A stretch of 64,000 nt of DNA, taken from the NCBI RefSeq assembly GCF_014639235.1, contig NZ_BMFU01000017.1, forward strand, positions 1 through 64,000. Direction: 5' to 3'. The notes below the pieces were generated by a model. It did no database searches. It was not told the origin of the DNA and saw nothing but the letters and a program-made list of their open reading frames with translations. The stretch's first letter is position 1. The number at the start of each line of letters is the position of its first letter. This DNA comes from Paenibacillus silvae (GTDB taxonomy: Bacteria > Bacillota > Bacilli > Paenibacillales > Paenibacillaceae). The position numbers and the translations under genes were made by a program. This document shows, one piece after another, positions 26,162 to 34,789 of this stretch.

Positions 26162-27517
26162 ATGAATTTGAGTAAGTCGAACCTGGACCCGAACCAACCT
26201 GGCAAAGGAGAGCGTTTCTCACGTGCCGGTTTCATTCTGGCGGCTATTGGCAGCTCGGTGGGCCTCGGCAACATGTGGAAATTCCCATATATTACAGGTG
26301 AAAACGGAGGGGCGGCGTTTTTCCTGCTCTTTATCGTCTGTCTGCTGCTGATCGGACTGCCTGTCCTGCTTGCGGAGCTTGCGATTGGACGCAGTGGCCG
26401 CGGCAGTGCTGCTACCGCTTTTATCAAAGCGGGCGGACATAAAGGCTGGCTCGCAGCAGGACTGCTGCAAGTGTTGACACCGTTTATCATTCTGTCCTTC
26501 TATGTCATCATTGCAGGCTGGACGCTGCATTATGCTGTAACTTCGTTTAGCGGCACATTGTTTAACAATCCGGATTATGCCGGACAATTCAATTCATTTG
26601 TAGGCGGGTACATGCCGATTGTCTGGCAGTTCGTTTCCGTGCTGATTACAGCTTGGATCGTTGCCAAAGGTGTATCCAACGGGATCGAGAAGTTTAATAA
26701 AATTTTGATCCCGTCGATGTTGGTGCTGCTCATTATTCTAATGATTCGTGCCATTACATTGCCCGGCTCAGGGGCAGGTGTCTCCTTTTTCCTGAACCCG
26801 GACTTCTCACAGCTTACTACGGAGTCGGCACTTGTCGCGCTTGGACATGCCTTCTTCTCGCTATCGCTCGGGATGGGTATTCTTGTAACCTACGGCTCGT
26901 ATGTGGACAAAAATCAATCTCTTGGCGCCGCAACGGTTGCTGTCGGTGCAGGCGATCTGCTGTACGCCTTTATCGCAGGGCTGATTATTTTCCCGACGAC
27001 GTTCTCGTTTGGCATCGCGCCTGACCAAGGGCCTTCCCTGATCTTCATTGCACTGCCTGCAGCATTCTCGGCGATGCCGCTAGGCTTCCTGTTCGCTGGC
27101 TTGTTCTTCATTTTGCTGGCGATTGCGGCATTAACATCTGCCGTATCCCTGCTTGAGGTTCCCGTGAAATATTTCATGGAGCGGTTCGCATGGAGCCGTA
27201 ATCGTGCGGTGTGGAGCATTGCTCTGGCGGTATTTATCGTGGGTCTGCCTTCGGTATTGTCGCTTGGACTGTTCCCGGAGTGGAAGATCGGATCGAAAAA
27301 TGTATTCGACTGGCTGGACTTCATGGCATCAAACATTTTGCTGCCGGTTGGCGGGCTGTTGGTTACGATCTTTGCAGGTTATTTCTGGAAAACGGCTGCC
27401 GAGGCTTCCGGTCTAAGCTCTCGCTGGTTCCGCATCTGGCTGTTTATGCTGCGTTATGTCGCGCCAATTCTCGTTCTGCTGGTGCTGCTGCACACGTCTG
27501 GTATCATTCGTTTCTAA
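26162..27517 (+). CDS. Sodium-dependent transporter, NSS/SNF family
   Basis: A 451-aa LeuT-fold Na+ symporter for amino acids or related solutes. The first helix shows the family signature RAGFILAAIGSSVGLGNMWK followed by FPYITGENGGAAFF, which carries the unwound substrate and sodium site. Further helices are regular; AFFSLSLGMGILVTYGSY in TM6 is also typical. It has eleven hydrophobic segments by eye, as is usual for prokaryotic NSS proteins. The substrate cannot be inferred. ATGGAG lies 8 nt before the ATG. It lies 173 bp upstream of rlmN in the same direction; an interrupted AACCTCT/AGAGGTT dyad with a T tract in that gap may separate the transcripts. Confidence 0.93.
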   Translation: MNLSKSNLDPNQPGKGERFSRAGFILAAIGSSVGLGNMWKFPYITGENGGAAFFLLFIVCLLLIGLPVLLAELAIGRSGRGSAATAFIKAGGHKGWLAAGLLQVLTPFIILSFYVIIAGWTLHYAVTSFSGTLFNNPDYAGQFNSFVGGYMPIVWQFVSVLITAWIVAKGVSNGIEKFNKILIPSMLVLLIILMIRAITLPGSGAGVSFFLNPDFSQLTTESALVALGHAFFSLSLGMGILVTYGSYVDKNQSLGAATVAVGAGDLLYAFIAGLIIFPTTFSFGIAPDQGPSLIFIALPAAFSAMPLGFLFAGLFFILLAIAALTSAVSLLEVPVKYFMERFAWSRNRAVWSIALAVFIVGLPSVLSLGLFPEWKIGSKNVFDWLDFMASNILLPVGGLLVTIFAGYFWKTAAEASGLSSRWFRIWLFMLRYVAPILVLLVLLHTSGIIRF

Positions 27518-27690
27518 AAGGTCTGAGAGCTGTTCAGGCTGTTACGCAGATTTACCATGCATAAAACCTCTTGGAAGAAATGCAAAAGCCCTTGTGTTCC
27601 CCTGTTAATTTTGGGACAATACAGAGTAGAGGTTTTTTGGGTAAGACAACCGATGAGCCATATGCTTTTTTGCGAAAAGAGGTTTATACC

Positions 27691-28812
27691 ATGATTAAAT
27701 CATCCATATATGGATTAACATTAGAGCAATTACGTGACTGGCTGCCCGAGCATGGGCAGAAGAAATCCCGCGCTTCCCGCATCTGGGAGTGGTTGTACCA
27801 GGAGCGAGTGCATGATTTTGCAGGTATGGCGGATGTTCGTCAGGAATGTCTGGATGTACTTGCGGAGCATTTAACAATGAACTCACTCCAGGAGCATGTG
27901 AAGCAGGAGTCCTCGGACGGTACGGTGAAATTCCTGCTCCGTCTGCAAGACGGCAACCTGATTGAGACCGTGCTGATGCGGCAAAAATACGGTTTGACTG
28001 TCTGCGTAACAACGCAGGTCGGATGCAACATCGGCTGCAGCTTCTGCGCGAGCGGGTTGATCAAGAAAAGCCGTGATCTCACCGCTGGCGAGATTGTGGA
28101 GCAGATCATGCATGTACAGCGGCATCTGGATGCTGCCGGGCAAGGTGAGCGCGTCACGAACGTTGTGGTGATGGGCATTGGCGAACCGTTTGACAACTTC
28201 GAGCATATGAGCAACTTTATCGAAGTGATCAAGGATCGCAAGGGGCTGGCGCTGGCTGCGAAACGGATCACGGTATCCACAAGCGGTCTGCCGGATAAAA
28301 TCAAGGAGTTTGCAGACAGCAGTCTGCAAGTCAACCTGGCAATATCCCTGCATGCGCCGAATAATGAGCTGCGCACTCAGATCATGAAGATCAACCGGGC
28401 CTTCCCGATTGAACAATTGATGGATGCTGTAGATTATTATCTGGAGAAAACAAACAAACGCATTATGTTTGAATACATTTTGCTTCGGGGTGTGAATGAT
28501 CAGCGCGAGCATGCGGCCGAGCTGGCTGAACTGCTGTCCAGCCGCAAGAGCATGGTCAGCGTGAATCTGATTCCGTACAATCCGGTGGATGAGCACAGCC
28601 AGTATCAGCGGAGCACCGAAGAATCCATTCTGGGCTTCTATGATACGTTGAAGAAGAACAACATTAATTCAACGGTGCGTATGGAGCATGGTACAGACAT
28701 TGATGCCGCCTGCGGACAACTGCGCAGCAAACAGATGAAGAACAATGCGGAAGCCGAAGCTAAGGGCAAGTCTGATATAAAAACAGATGCAAGTCGTCTT
28801 GCTATGGGTTAA
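27691..28812 (+). CDS. rlmN: RlmN/Cfr-family radical SAM 23S rRNA (A2503) methyltransferase
   Basis: Methylates C2 of A2503 in 23S rRNA (RlmN) using radical SAM chemistry. The 374-aa protein has the N-terminal accessory domain ([32 protein letters not shown]), the Fe-S motif CNIGCSFC near residues 114-121, [13 protein letters not shown], and the methyl-carrying C-terminal Cys in [13 protein letters not shown]. These are all RlmN features and resemble B. subtilis YloN more than Cfr. A charged tail of about 25 residues follows CGQL. AAGAGG precedes ATG 27691. It stands alone rather than in the usual yloN-prpC-prkC neighbourhood, so it may be a second paralog. Confidence 0.88.
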   Translation: MIKSSIYGLTLEQLRDWLPEHGQKKSRASRIWEWLYQERVHDFAGMADVRQECLDVLAEHLTMNSLQEHVKQESSDGTVKFLLRLQDGNLIETVLMRQKYGLTVCVTTQVGCNIGCSFCASGLIKKSRDLTAGEIVEQIMHVQRHLDAAGQGERVTNVVVMGIGEPFDNFEHMSNFIEVIKDRKGLALAAKRITVSTSGLPDKIKEFADSSLQVNLAISLHAPNNELRTQIMKINRAFPIEQLMDAVDYYLEKTNKRIMFEYILLRGVNDQREHAAELAELLSSRKSMVSVNLIPYNPVDEHSQYQRSTEESILGFYDTLKKNNINSTVRMEHGTDIDAACGQLRSKQMKNNAEAEAKGKSDIKTDASRLAMG

Positions 28813-28859
28813 ACTTTTCACCTAAGCACAGCAACACCATACGATTAATGCTAATAGTC

Positions 28860-28915
28860 AAACGCCTCTATCCCGTTACCACTGAATGAAGTGGAGGGTA
28901 GAGGCGTTTTTGGTT
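28860..28915. terminator. Bidirectional intrinsic terminator of rlmN and the convergent GNAT gene
   Basis: AAACGCCTCTA pairs with TAGAGGCGTTT with an inner CCACT/AGTGG stem, followed by TTTT. It lies directly before the stop of the convergent GNAT gene. Confidence 0.8.
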
Positions 28916-28920
28916 ACGCG

Positions 28921-29361
28921 TTATTTCAGCTGTTTGGTCATCAGCAGATGGGGAATGCCATCCTCCATAAACACATCGGAAGCAGGAGCGTAGCCCAGAC
29001 GTTCATAGAAGCCGGAAGCCTGTACTTGGGCGTGCAGCTTGGCCTTTTTCAGTCCGTCCGCGAGTGCCATTTCCTCCAGCTTGTTGATCAACACACGGCC
29101 CAGACCATGCTTGCGGTAATCCAGCATGACACAGATGCGCTCCAGCTTGGCGACATTCTCGACGATGCGAAGTCTTGAAGAGGCAGCTGGCACCCCGTCT
29201 ACATAGAGCAGGATATGGCGCGCTTCCGTGCCTAATGCATCATATTCATCAAATTCCTCCGCCGCAGATACGCCCTGTTCTTCTACAAAGATCGCAGTCC
29301 GAATGGCAAAACACGCATCAAGCAGGGCTTGGCTGTCAGCATCGACAATCGTTATATTCAT
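28921..29361 (-). CDS. GNAT-family N-acetyltransferase (ElaA/YjcF-like)
   Basis: A 146-aa GNAT enzyme. ACFAIRTAIFVEEQGVSAAEE near the start and LERICVMLDYRKHGLGRVLI (acetyl-CoA loop) are typical of the YjcF/ElaA group, whose substrates are unknown. FYERLGYAPASDVFMEDGIPH closes the domain. AAGGAG is 5 nt before ATG 29361. Divergent from the MarR gene, with a small palindrome between them, so it may be under its control. Confidence 0.9.
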   Translation of the reverse strand: MNITIVDADSQALLDACFAIRTAIFVEEQGVSAAEEFDEYDALGTEARHILLYVDGVPAASSRLRIVENVAKLERICVMLDYRKHGLGRVLINKLEEMALADGLKKAKLHAQVQASGFYERLGYAPASDVFMEDGIPHLLMTKQLK

Positions 29362-29440
29362 CAATCGATTCTCCTTCGCATGATCGTAATATCGCAATGA
29401 ATGCGAACGTGATAAACTAGTGTAGTTATATCATCAATTA

Positions 29441-29456
29441 TGTTGTGAATGCAACA
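29441..29456. promoter_or_regulatory. Palindrome in the GNAT-MarR divergent region (possible MarR operator)
   Basis: TGTTGTGAATGCAACA is a perfect 5-bp-arm inverted repeat with a 6-bp centre, 23 bp upstream of the marR start. MarR proteins bind such TTG-CAA dyads. Assignment is inferred. Confidence 0.45.
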
Positions 29457-29478
29457 ATTTTATAGGAGTGTGAGCGCT

Positions 29479-29982
29479 GTGAATGAATCGAATGAATCAC
29501 TTGCACTTGATGAGCCAAGAGAGGTGCTGCGTGAGATTGGCATGATTGCCCGCTGTCTGGACTCCATCAGCAACGTTGAATTCCAGCATCTGAACCTGTC
29601 CCGGGGGCAATATTTGTATCTGTACCGCATCTGCGAGAATCCCGGCATCATTCCGAACCAGCTGGCTGAACTGATCAAAGTGGATCGTACAACTGCAGCC
29701 CGGGCCATCACCAAGCTCGAATCGGATGGTTTCATTGTCAAACAGCCTGCATTGGGTAATAAGAAGAATAAGGTGCTGTATCCAACAGCGGCAGGGCTGG
29801 AAGCATGGGAGTTTATTCGCAGAGAAGGCGTGCACTCGGACCAGGTGACACTGAATGGATTGACAGAAGATGAGATTCAGACAGCGATACAGCTTTTGCG
29901 CAGAATGAGGCATAACATCGAGGTAGATTGGAAATTCGTTAAAAAGGGCGGTCGCCGCTCATACATGGATAACGATGAATAA
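29479..29982 (+). CDS. MarR-family transcriptional regulator
   Basis: A 167-aa MarR-type winged-helix dimer protein. The DNA-binding core reads SRGQYLYLYRICENPGI, NQLAELIKVDRTTAARAI and LESDGFIVKQPALGNKKNKV (the wing). GTG 29479 follows TAGGAGTGTGAG; the ATG at 29449 has no ribosome binding site. The gene lies 82 bp upstream of the exopolysaccharide-type operon and could regulate it and the divergent GNAT gene. The C-terminal tail is basic. Confidence 0.9.
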   Translation: MNESNESLALDEPREVLREIGMIARCLDSISNVEFQHLNLSRGQYLYLYRICENPGIIPNQLAELIKVDRTTAARAITKLESDGFIVKQPALGNKKNKVLYPTAAGLEAWEFIRREGVHSDQVTLNGLTEDEIQTAIQLLRRMRHNIEVDWKFVKKGGRRSYMDNDE

Positions 29983-30064
29983 GCGCACACTTTGGATAAG
30001 ACCTGCTTCTCTTGTCAGAAGAGGTACTGCTGCTCTGTCTTATATCCCTGTCAGGAGGAATGGT

Positions 30065-31177
30065 GTGAAATTTATTTTTCGCAATAAACGCTCATGGTAC
30101 ATACTGCTGCTTGCCGCTTTATCTGTGGCAATTTTACTGCTTTGGAGGGAGCGGTTTGTGATGGAAAAGGTTTCGCCTACAGCTCTCTTTATTGAAGAGC
30201 ACATGACAAATCCCAATGGTACGCTGGCTACCTATCTGAAGGATGCGGTGTCTGAGAAAGCGGATATCGTAGCGGGAAGAGAGGCATTGTCGGAATCGCT
30301 GGGGTTGTGGATGCAGTATGCTTTGGCAATGGATGATGAGCCCTTGTTCCAGAAGGCTTATTCCCAGCTCCAGACGTATTATGTGATCCGGCCTGATCTC
30401 TATATCGCCTGGAAGCTGGATACGCAGGGCAAGGCTCATGTAGCGACCAATGCGCTGGGCGATGATCTGCGAATTATGGGAGCGCTGCTGCAAGCGGCTG
30501 ACCGCTGGGAGCAAGGTAGAGCAGAAAAGCTGGCCACAGCATCGGCTCTGGCAAGAACCTTGACACAGCGAACCGAGCAGCGGGGTTACATGGTTGATTT
30601 TTATGATTTTGAAGGCAGAAATTCCACCAATACGTTAAGTCTTGTGTATATCGACCTGCTCGCACTGAAAGCGATGAGAGATCATCAGATGCTGGAACCG
30701 AAAGCTTATGAGCGCTACGTCAGCGTACTGCATAAAATGCCTGATGATGGACTATTCTATCCGAAGAGCTTTGATGTTATAAACGAGATGTATACCTACG
30801 ATACCAAGGTGAATCTGATTGATCAGCTCATCGTGGCGAATCATGTGATGGAGTCAGGCAGCAGACCTGACAAGCTTATTGCATTTCTGAAAAAAGAGTT
30901 CGAGACTCGGGGCCAGCTTCCCGGCCAGTATGAACGCACAACTCGCACACCAGCTGTGAATTACGAATCAGCTTCGGTGTACGGCCTCACGATGCTGCTT
31001 GCTGTTCGTTCAGGTGAAGAAGCTTGGGGCAAACAGCTGTACAAGCATATGATCACCTTGCGGGGGGAGGATTCCCGTTATCCGGGCGGTTATGTGTTTG
31101 ATGGAAACACACATCTGTTCGATAATCTGTTTCCGCTTCTCGGGGAAACGGCTTTGTATAATTTGCTGAAAAAGTAG
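30065..31177 (+). CDS. ydaJ: YdaJ-like membrane-anchored glycosyl hydrolase (GH8-like fold)
   Basis: A 370-aa protein with one N-terminal transmembrane segment (SWYILLLAALSVAILLLW, preceded by basic residues) and a large extracellular alpha-helical domain of the GH8/six-hairpin type. Recognisable stretches are IEEHMTNPNGTLATYL, ASESLGLWMQYAL-like helix, YYVIRPDLYIAWKL, NALGDDLRIMGALL and PGGYVFDGNTHLFDNLFPLL. In the B. subtilis ydaJKLMN cluster the equivalent protein is thought to trim or process the polymer. I chose GTG 30065 because a perfect AGGAGG lies 6 nt upstream; an ATG at 29975, overlapping marR, has none. First gene of a four-gene operon, with the next start 8 nt after its stop. Confidence 0.82.
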   Translation: MKFIFRNKRSWYILLLAALSVAILLLWRERFVMEKVSPTALFIEEHMTNPNGTLATYLKDAVSEKADIVAGREALSESLGLWMQYALAMDDEPLFQKAYSQLQTYYVIRPDLYIAWKLDTQGKAHVATNALGDDLRIMGALLQAADRWEQGRAEKLATASALARTLTQRTEQRGYMVDFYDFEGRNSTNTLSLVYIDLLALKAMRDHQMLEPKAYERYVSVLHKMPDDGLFYPKSFDVINEMYTYDTKVNLIDQLIVANHVMESGSRPDKLIAFLKKEFETRGQLPGQYERTTRTPAVNYESASVYGLTMLLAVRSGEEAWGKQLYKHMITLRGEDSRYPGGYVFDGNTHLFDNLFPLLGETALYNLLKK

Positions 31178-31184
31178 GAGACCT

Positions 31185-32060
31185 ATGAAAAATAACGCGA
31201 TTACCCATCGTCTTGCCTGGGGATATGCCATTTTGATCGGCCTTGCCATCTTGCAGCAACTTCTGGTGTATCTGCATCTGTACATGAATCAGAGCTATAC
31301 CCTGCTTCATATCGGTTTAAGCACCGCATCACTTGCGGCGCTCGCTTTAGGACTTTTACTGCCTGTTGGCGTATCGGTTGTCCTTGGTTTTGTATATCTG
31401 GTCATTTATTTTGTGTGGTTGGTAACATTTGCAGATTCCAATGTACTGGTGTTTTCGTGGTGGCTGCTTATCCCGGCGAACTTGGCGATCTCAGCTGTTA
31501 TCAAGAGAAGGCTGGTGCGGAGCGCACGCATTATTGAACGTCTGGAGCAGATGAAGGACCACAATCCCGAGATTGATCTGGACACGACACTAGGCAACAA
31601 GCAGGCGCTTGCAGATACATTAATCAAACAGAGCAACCTTGCCCGCCGGTATTCCGATTGTTATGGATTCTGCATTGCCATGTTCAAGATTGAATTTCTG
31701 CCGCTTGTGATGGAGTCGCTTGGTTCCGTGCGATATGCGCAGTTCTTGCTAGAGATTTCTCAGACGATCCAGAAGCAGATTCGCTATGAGGATTACAAAT
31801 TTTTTGTAGACCGCGGCCGGTTTGTCATTCTGTGTCCGATGGTGAATACCGATTATTTACCGATGCTGACCCGCCGGATCAAAAAAAATGTGATGGATCT
31901 GGAGGTGCTCGACAAGCGGGGGAACGACCTGCAGACGGTAATTAAATCCGGTGCACTCGTGTTCCAGAAGGAGCAGTTCAGCAAGTATGACAATATCGAC
32001 GCTGTGCTTGCTGCACTGGAACGTAATACGGAGACGGATCTGATTGGAGAATACATCTAA
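31185..32060 (+). CDS. ydaK: YdaK-like membrane protein with degenerate GGDEF domain (probable c-di-GMP receptor)
   Basis: A 291-aa protein with four N-terminal transmembrane segments (about residues 8-110) and a cytoplasmic GGDEF-fold domain (about 125-291). The active-site motif is DRGRF at 209-213 instead of GGDEF, so diguanylate cyclase activity is not expected. However, RYED (200-203) lies exactly five residues before it, the position of the RxxD inhibitory site that binds c-di-GMP. The same arrangement (inactive cyclase, intact I-site) marks B. subtilis YdaK, which activates polysaccharide synthesis. Its ribosome binding site overlaps the end of the ydaJ-like gene. It most likely senses c-di-GMP and stimulates the downstream GT2. 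Confidence 0.87.
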   Translation: MKNNAITHRLAWGYAILIGLAILQQLLVYLHLYMNQSYTLLHIGLSTASLAALALGLLLPVGVSVVLGFVYLVIYFVWLVTFADSNVLVFSWWLLIPANLAISAVIKRRLVRSARIIERLEQMKDHNPEIDLDTTLGNKQALADTLIKQSNLARRYSDCYGFCIAMFKIEFLPLVMESLGSVRYAQFLLEISQTIQKQIRYEDYKFFVDRGRFVILCPMVNTDYLPMLTRRIKKNVMDLEVLDKRGNDLQTVIKSGALVFQKEQFSKYDNIDAVLAALERNTETDLIGEYI

Positions 32061-32079
32061 CGGGAAGGGGCGGAGACGA

Positions 32080-32223
32080 ATGGATTATATGACTTGGTTT
32101 ATTCCGATCTGTATTGCTGTCAGCTGCATCTTTGCGGTATTTACGATCCTGTTAACCATTGCGACGCTTCGTTTTCGCTCCAGGGTGATCCGCAGATATG
32201 ATCGGAGGAAAACGGGTGGCTGA
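32080..32223 (+). CDS. Small single-span membrane protein of the exopolysaccharide operon (47 aa)
   Basis: A 47-residue frame with a strong start signal (AAGGGGCGGAG 4-5 nt before ATG) encodes one hydrophobic segment (MTWFIPICIAVSCIFAVFTI and on) followed by a strongly basic tail (RFRSRVIRRYDRRKTGG), so it should sit in the membrane with its C-terminus inside. Its stop overlaps the start of the GT2 gene by 8 bp, and its last codons contain that gene's ribosome binding site, so translation is probably coupled. I recognise no family. By position it could be a small subunit or stabiliser of the synthase complex. Confidence 0.75.
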   Translation: MDYMTWFIPICIAVSCIFAVFTILLTIATLRFRSRVIRRYDRRKTGG

Positions 32224-33511
32224 CATCATTCTGATCTTGTCGATATTCAGTATCTGGATTGCTGTATTTGAATCGATTGTTATTATGGCAGGTGCAATTC
32301 GTTTTATTCGCAAGCAGGAGAAGAGAGGTATTCAGATTCCAGAAAATATGGATCATTATCCAACCGTCACGGTGATGGTACCTGCTCATAACGAAGGGCT
32401 CGTCATTGTGGCAACCGTGGAGCACATTCTGCGTCTGAATTATCCTGAAGACAAGATACAGCTCATCGTCATTGCGGATAATTGCACGGATGATACGGCA
32501 GAGCGACTGCATACCTTTCTGGGTCAAACGAGTTATGCGCATCGCAATGTTACCGTTCTCGAGCGTAAGGGCACCGGAGGCAAGTCCGGCGCGCTAAACG
32601 ACGGGCTGGGGCTGGCGACGGGAGAATGGATCTGCATATTTGATGCGGACGCCGCACCCGAGCGTAACTCACTCATGTTTCTGGCACAAAAATCCCTGGA
32701 AGACCCTGAACGTTATGGTGTCGTATTTGGCCGGAACAAGGCACGTAACCGGGGGCAGAATTTTCTCTCCAAATGCATCAATCTGGAGATTATAACTTCC
32801 CAGCGTATATACCACACAGGACTGTGGGAGCTGTTCAAACTTGGAACCATTCCGGGCACGAATTACATTATCAAAAGCAAGCTTATCCGCGAAATCGGCG
32901 GTTGGGATGTGACCGCCATTACCGAGGATACGGCTCTGTCGTTCGAGATTATGAACCGCGGCCAGCTGGTCGCGCTTGCACCGCAAGCAGAAGCGTATCA
33001 GCAGGAGCCGGAGCAGCTGCGTGTATACATGAAGCAGCGCGAGCGCTGGGCGAAGGGCAACTATCAGGTTGTACTGGATAACATTCATAACCTGTTTAAT
33101 CGCTCAAGCTGGCGCAATAAATTGCTGGTGCTGTATTATGCGGTCAGTTATTTCTGGTTTATGCTGGCGATTATCGTGTCTGACATTATCTTTGTGGTGA
33201 ACCTTGTGTACCAGGTCATTGCCATCTTCAAACCGGAGGTTCGTTCGCCATTCCAGTTTGCCGGCGATGCCTATGTGTATCTGGTTATTGGCTGGGCCTT
33301 GATGTACTTTATCTATGTGCTGCAAATCAATCTGGCACTGGCAGCGGATATCGGGCAGAGCAACACCCGCAATTTTATCTATGCGTGTGTATCGTATTTT
33401 ACCTATGCGCAGCTGTTCATCCTGATTTCGATTCGCGCATTCTACAATTTGCTGCTGGACAAAATACGCAAACGCGAGAGCAAATGGTACAAAACGGAAC
33501 GTTTTGGATAG
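32216..33511 (+). CDS. ydaM: YdaM-like processive family 2 glycosyltransferase (cellulose/hyaluronan synthase type)
   Basis: A 431-aa membrane glycosyltransferase that polymerises a sugar nucleotide and threads the chain through its membrane helices. All processive GT2 motifs are present: VIADNCTDD, IFDADAAPE (DxD), AITEDTALSFE (TED) and the product-site QRERW. One transmembrane segment precedes the catalytic domain, and about four follow (SYFWFMLAIIVSDIIFVV, YLVIGWALMYFIYVL and others). I chose GTG 32216, which has GGAGG 8 nt upstream; ATG 32198 is in frame but lacks one. It is the last gene of the operon; the YdaL and YdaN counterparts are absent. The polymer is unknown. Confidence 0.88.
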   Translation: MADIILILSIFSIWIAVFESIVIMAGAIRFIRKQEKRGIQIPENMDHYPTVTVMVPAHNEGLVIVATVEHILRLNYPEDKIQLIVIADNCTDDTAERLHTFLGQTSYAHRNVTVLERKGTGGKSGALNDGLGLATGEWICIFDADAAPERNSLMFLAQKSLEDPERYGVVFGRNKARNRGQNFLSKCINLEIITSQRIYHTGLWELFKLGTIPGTNYIIKSKLIREIGGWDVTAITEDTALSFEIMNRGQLVALAPQAEAYQQEPEQLRVYMKQRERWAKGNYQVVLDNIHNLFNRSSWRNKLLVLYYAVSYFWFMLAIIVSDIIFVVNLVYQVIAIFKPEVRSPFQFAGDAYVYLVIGWALMYFIYVLQINLALAADIGQSNTRNFIYACVSYFTYAQLFILISIRAFYNLLLDKIRKRESKWYKTERFG

Positions 33512-33516
33512 ACAAT

Positions 33517-33640
33517 CGCCCCTTTTCAAAAGGGAAAATCCAGTGATAACAGCGAAGCCTGCTTCCGATGCAGCTTTCTTGTAGAAAACTTTCAGGCGAA
33601 CGCTTCGCTTTTTCAGTTTTTTTCTGTCCTCTTCAGTGTT
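33517..33640 (+). repeat. Dispersed intergenic repeat family 2, copy 4
   Basis: Starts just after the GT2 stop: CCCCTTTTCAAAAGGG, AAAATCCAGTGATAACAGCG, GCTTCCGATGCAGCTTTCTT, GTAGAAAACTTTCAGGCGAA, CGCTTCGCTTTTTCAG, then CTGTCCTCTTCAGTG. Very similar to the copy at 18411-18555. The small internal hairpin is weakened. Confidence 0.75.
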
Positions 33641-33787
33641 AAGGCTGTTTACGGATAATTAATCCGTAAGCGGTCTTTTTGTCATGGCGGGAGCTTGTTA
33701 TATTTGGTATACTTTTACAGATAATAGGTGGCAAAAGAATGTGTTAATGAGCGTCAAATGAATGAACGGAACGGAGGTTAGTAAAGG

Positions 33788-34522
33788 ATGAGTGAAAAGG
33801 GCTCGGATTTTTATGATAATGATGCTGTATTTCAGACGTATATGGAACACCGCCAAGGACGGGACAATGCCAATGATACACTGGAGAAGCCGGTTATGCT
33901 GGAGCTGATCGGGGATGCCTCAGGCAAGAACATTCTGGATCTCGGCTGCGGGGATGCGAGATTTGCCGCAGAGCTGCTGGGAGAAAGGCACAAGGGCTCG
34001 GCCTATACAGGCGTTGAGGGCTCAATCAATATGGTCACAGCCGCCCGCGACTCGGTTAAGGGGTTAAATGCCCGAATCGAGCACTCTTATCTGGAGGAAT
34101 GGACGTATCCCGCCGATACATATGACCTTGCGATATCAAGATTGGCTATTCACTATATTGAGGATGTGAACAGCCTGTTCCGGAGAGTATATGCTACGCT
34201 GCGTAAGCAGGGGCTGTTTGTCTTCTCGGTGGAGCATCCAGTCATTACTTCAACGCTTCAGCCTTCAGGCATGCGTACGAACTGGGTTGTGGATCAATAT
34301 TTCGTTGAAGGATATCGGGAGCAGCAGTGGCTCGGGGGTTCTGTGAAGAAAATGCACCGTTCCGTAGAATCCTATTATACTGCGCTGCAGCAGGCCGGAT
34401 TCCGTGTGGAGCAGCTGCGTGAATCTGCACCGCAGCGTGCCTACTTCACGGATGAAGAGACCTACGAGCGAAGAAAACGCATCCCGCTATTCCTGTTCCT
34501 GGCAGCCCGTAAACTGGATTGA
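33788..34522 (+). CDS. Class I SAM-dependent methyltransferase
   Basis: A 244-aa methyltransferase of the Methyltransf_11/25 type. Motif I is KNILDLGCGDARFAAELL (near residues 45-62), followed by YTGVEGSINMV with the acidic residue for the SAM ribose, and DLAISRLAIHYIEDVNSLFR as motif IV/V. FVFSVEHPVIT follows the typical post-motif strand. The substrate is unknown. GGAGG lies about 11 nt before the ATG. Monocistronic; after it comes a DnaA-box-like cluster and a dyad repeat element. Confidence 0.9.
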   Translation: MSEKGSDFYDNDAVFQTYMEHRQGRDNANDTLEKPVMLELIGDASGKNILDLGCGDARFAAELLGERHKGSAYTGVEGSINMVTAARDSVKGLNARIEHSYLEEWTYPADTYDLAISRLAIHYIEDVNSLFRRVYATLRKQGLFVFSVEHPVITSTLQPSGMRTNWVVDQYFVEGYREQQWLGGSVKKMHRSVESYYTALQQAGFRVEQLRESAPQRAYFTDEETYERRKRIPLFLFLAARKLD

Positions 34523-34608
34523 ACTACAACCAGAAGCCGGGAAGGCTGGATGCGTGGATCGCAAAAGTTAAGTTATACTCAGATAAGCCAAAGTTCTGCA
34601 CAGAAAAC

Positions 34609-34697
34609 CGTGGATAACACAACATATAGGAGTAAAAAGCCCAAAAACTATCCACATGTGGATAAGATTTCGGGCTTTGTGTATTTTTTTATCCCCA
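34609..34697. promoter_or_regulatory. Cluster of DnaA-box-like 9-mers within a hairpin
   Basis: TGTGGATAA (34657-34665, reverse of the consensus TTATCCACA) is a perfect DnaA box. CTATCCACA (34648-34656) is an adjacent inverted box with one mismatch, CGTGGATAA (34609-34617) has one mismatch and TTATCCCCA (34689-34697) has one. The adjacent pair forms the loop region of an AAGCCC/GGGCTT stem followed by a T tract, so the same DNA may also be the terminator of the methyltransferase gene. Confidence 0.45.
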
Positions 34698-34789
34698 CAG
34701 TCCGTTATTTCAGGCTTTTCTGTCTTCATCCATCGAGACACAGCGGCAAAATTTCGCCCATCTCCCATGGCAAGTTTGCCACTACGAGC

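Noticed and set aside
29975..30064. N-terminal extension of the YdaJ-like protein from ATG 29975
   Set aside because: No ribosome binding site, whereas AGGAGG with ideal spacing precedes GTG 30065, which starts a normal membrane anchor.
34609..34697. DnaA-box cluster considered as a replication origin
   Set aside because: No dnaA, dnaN, rpmH or gyr genes and no long AT-rich unwinding element with box arrays; only a small cluster.
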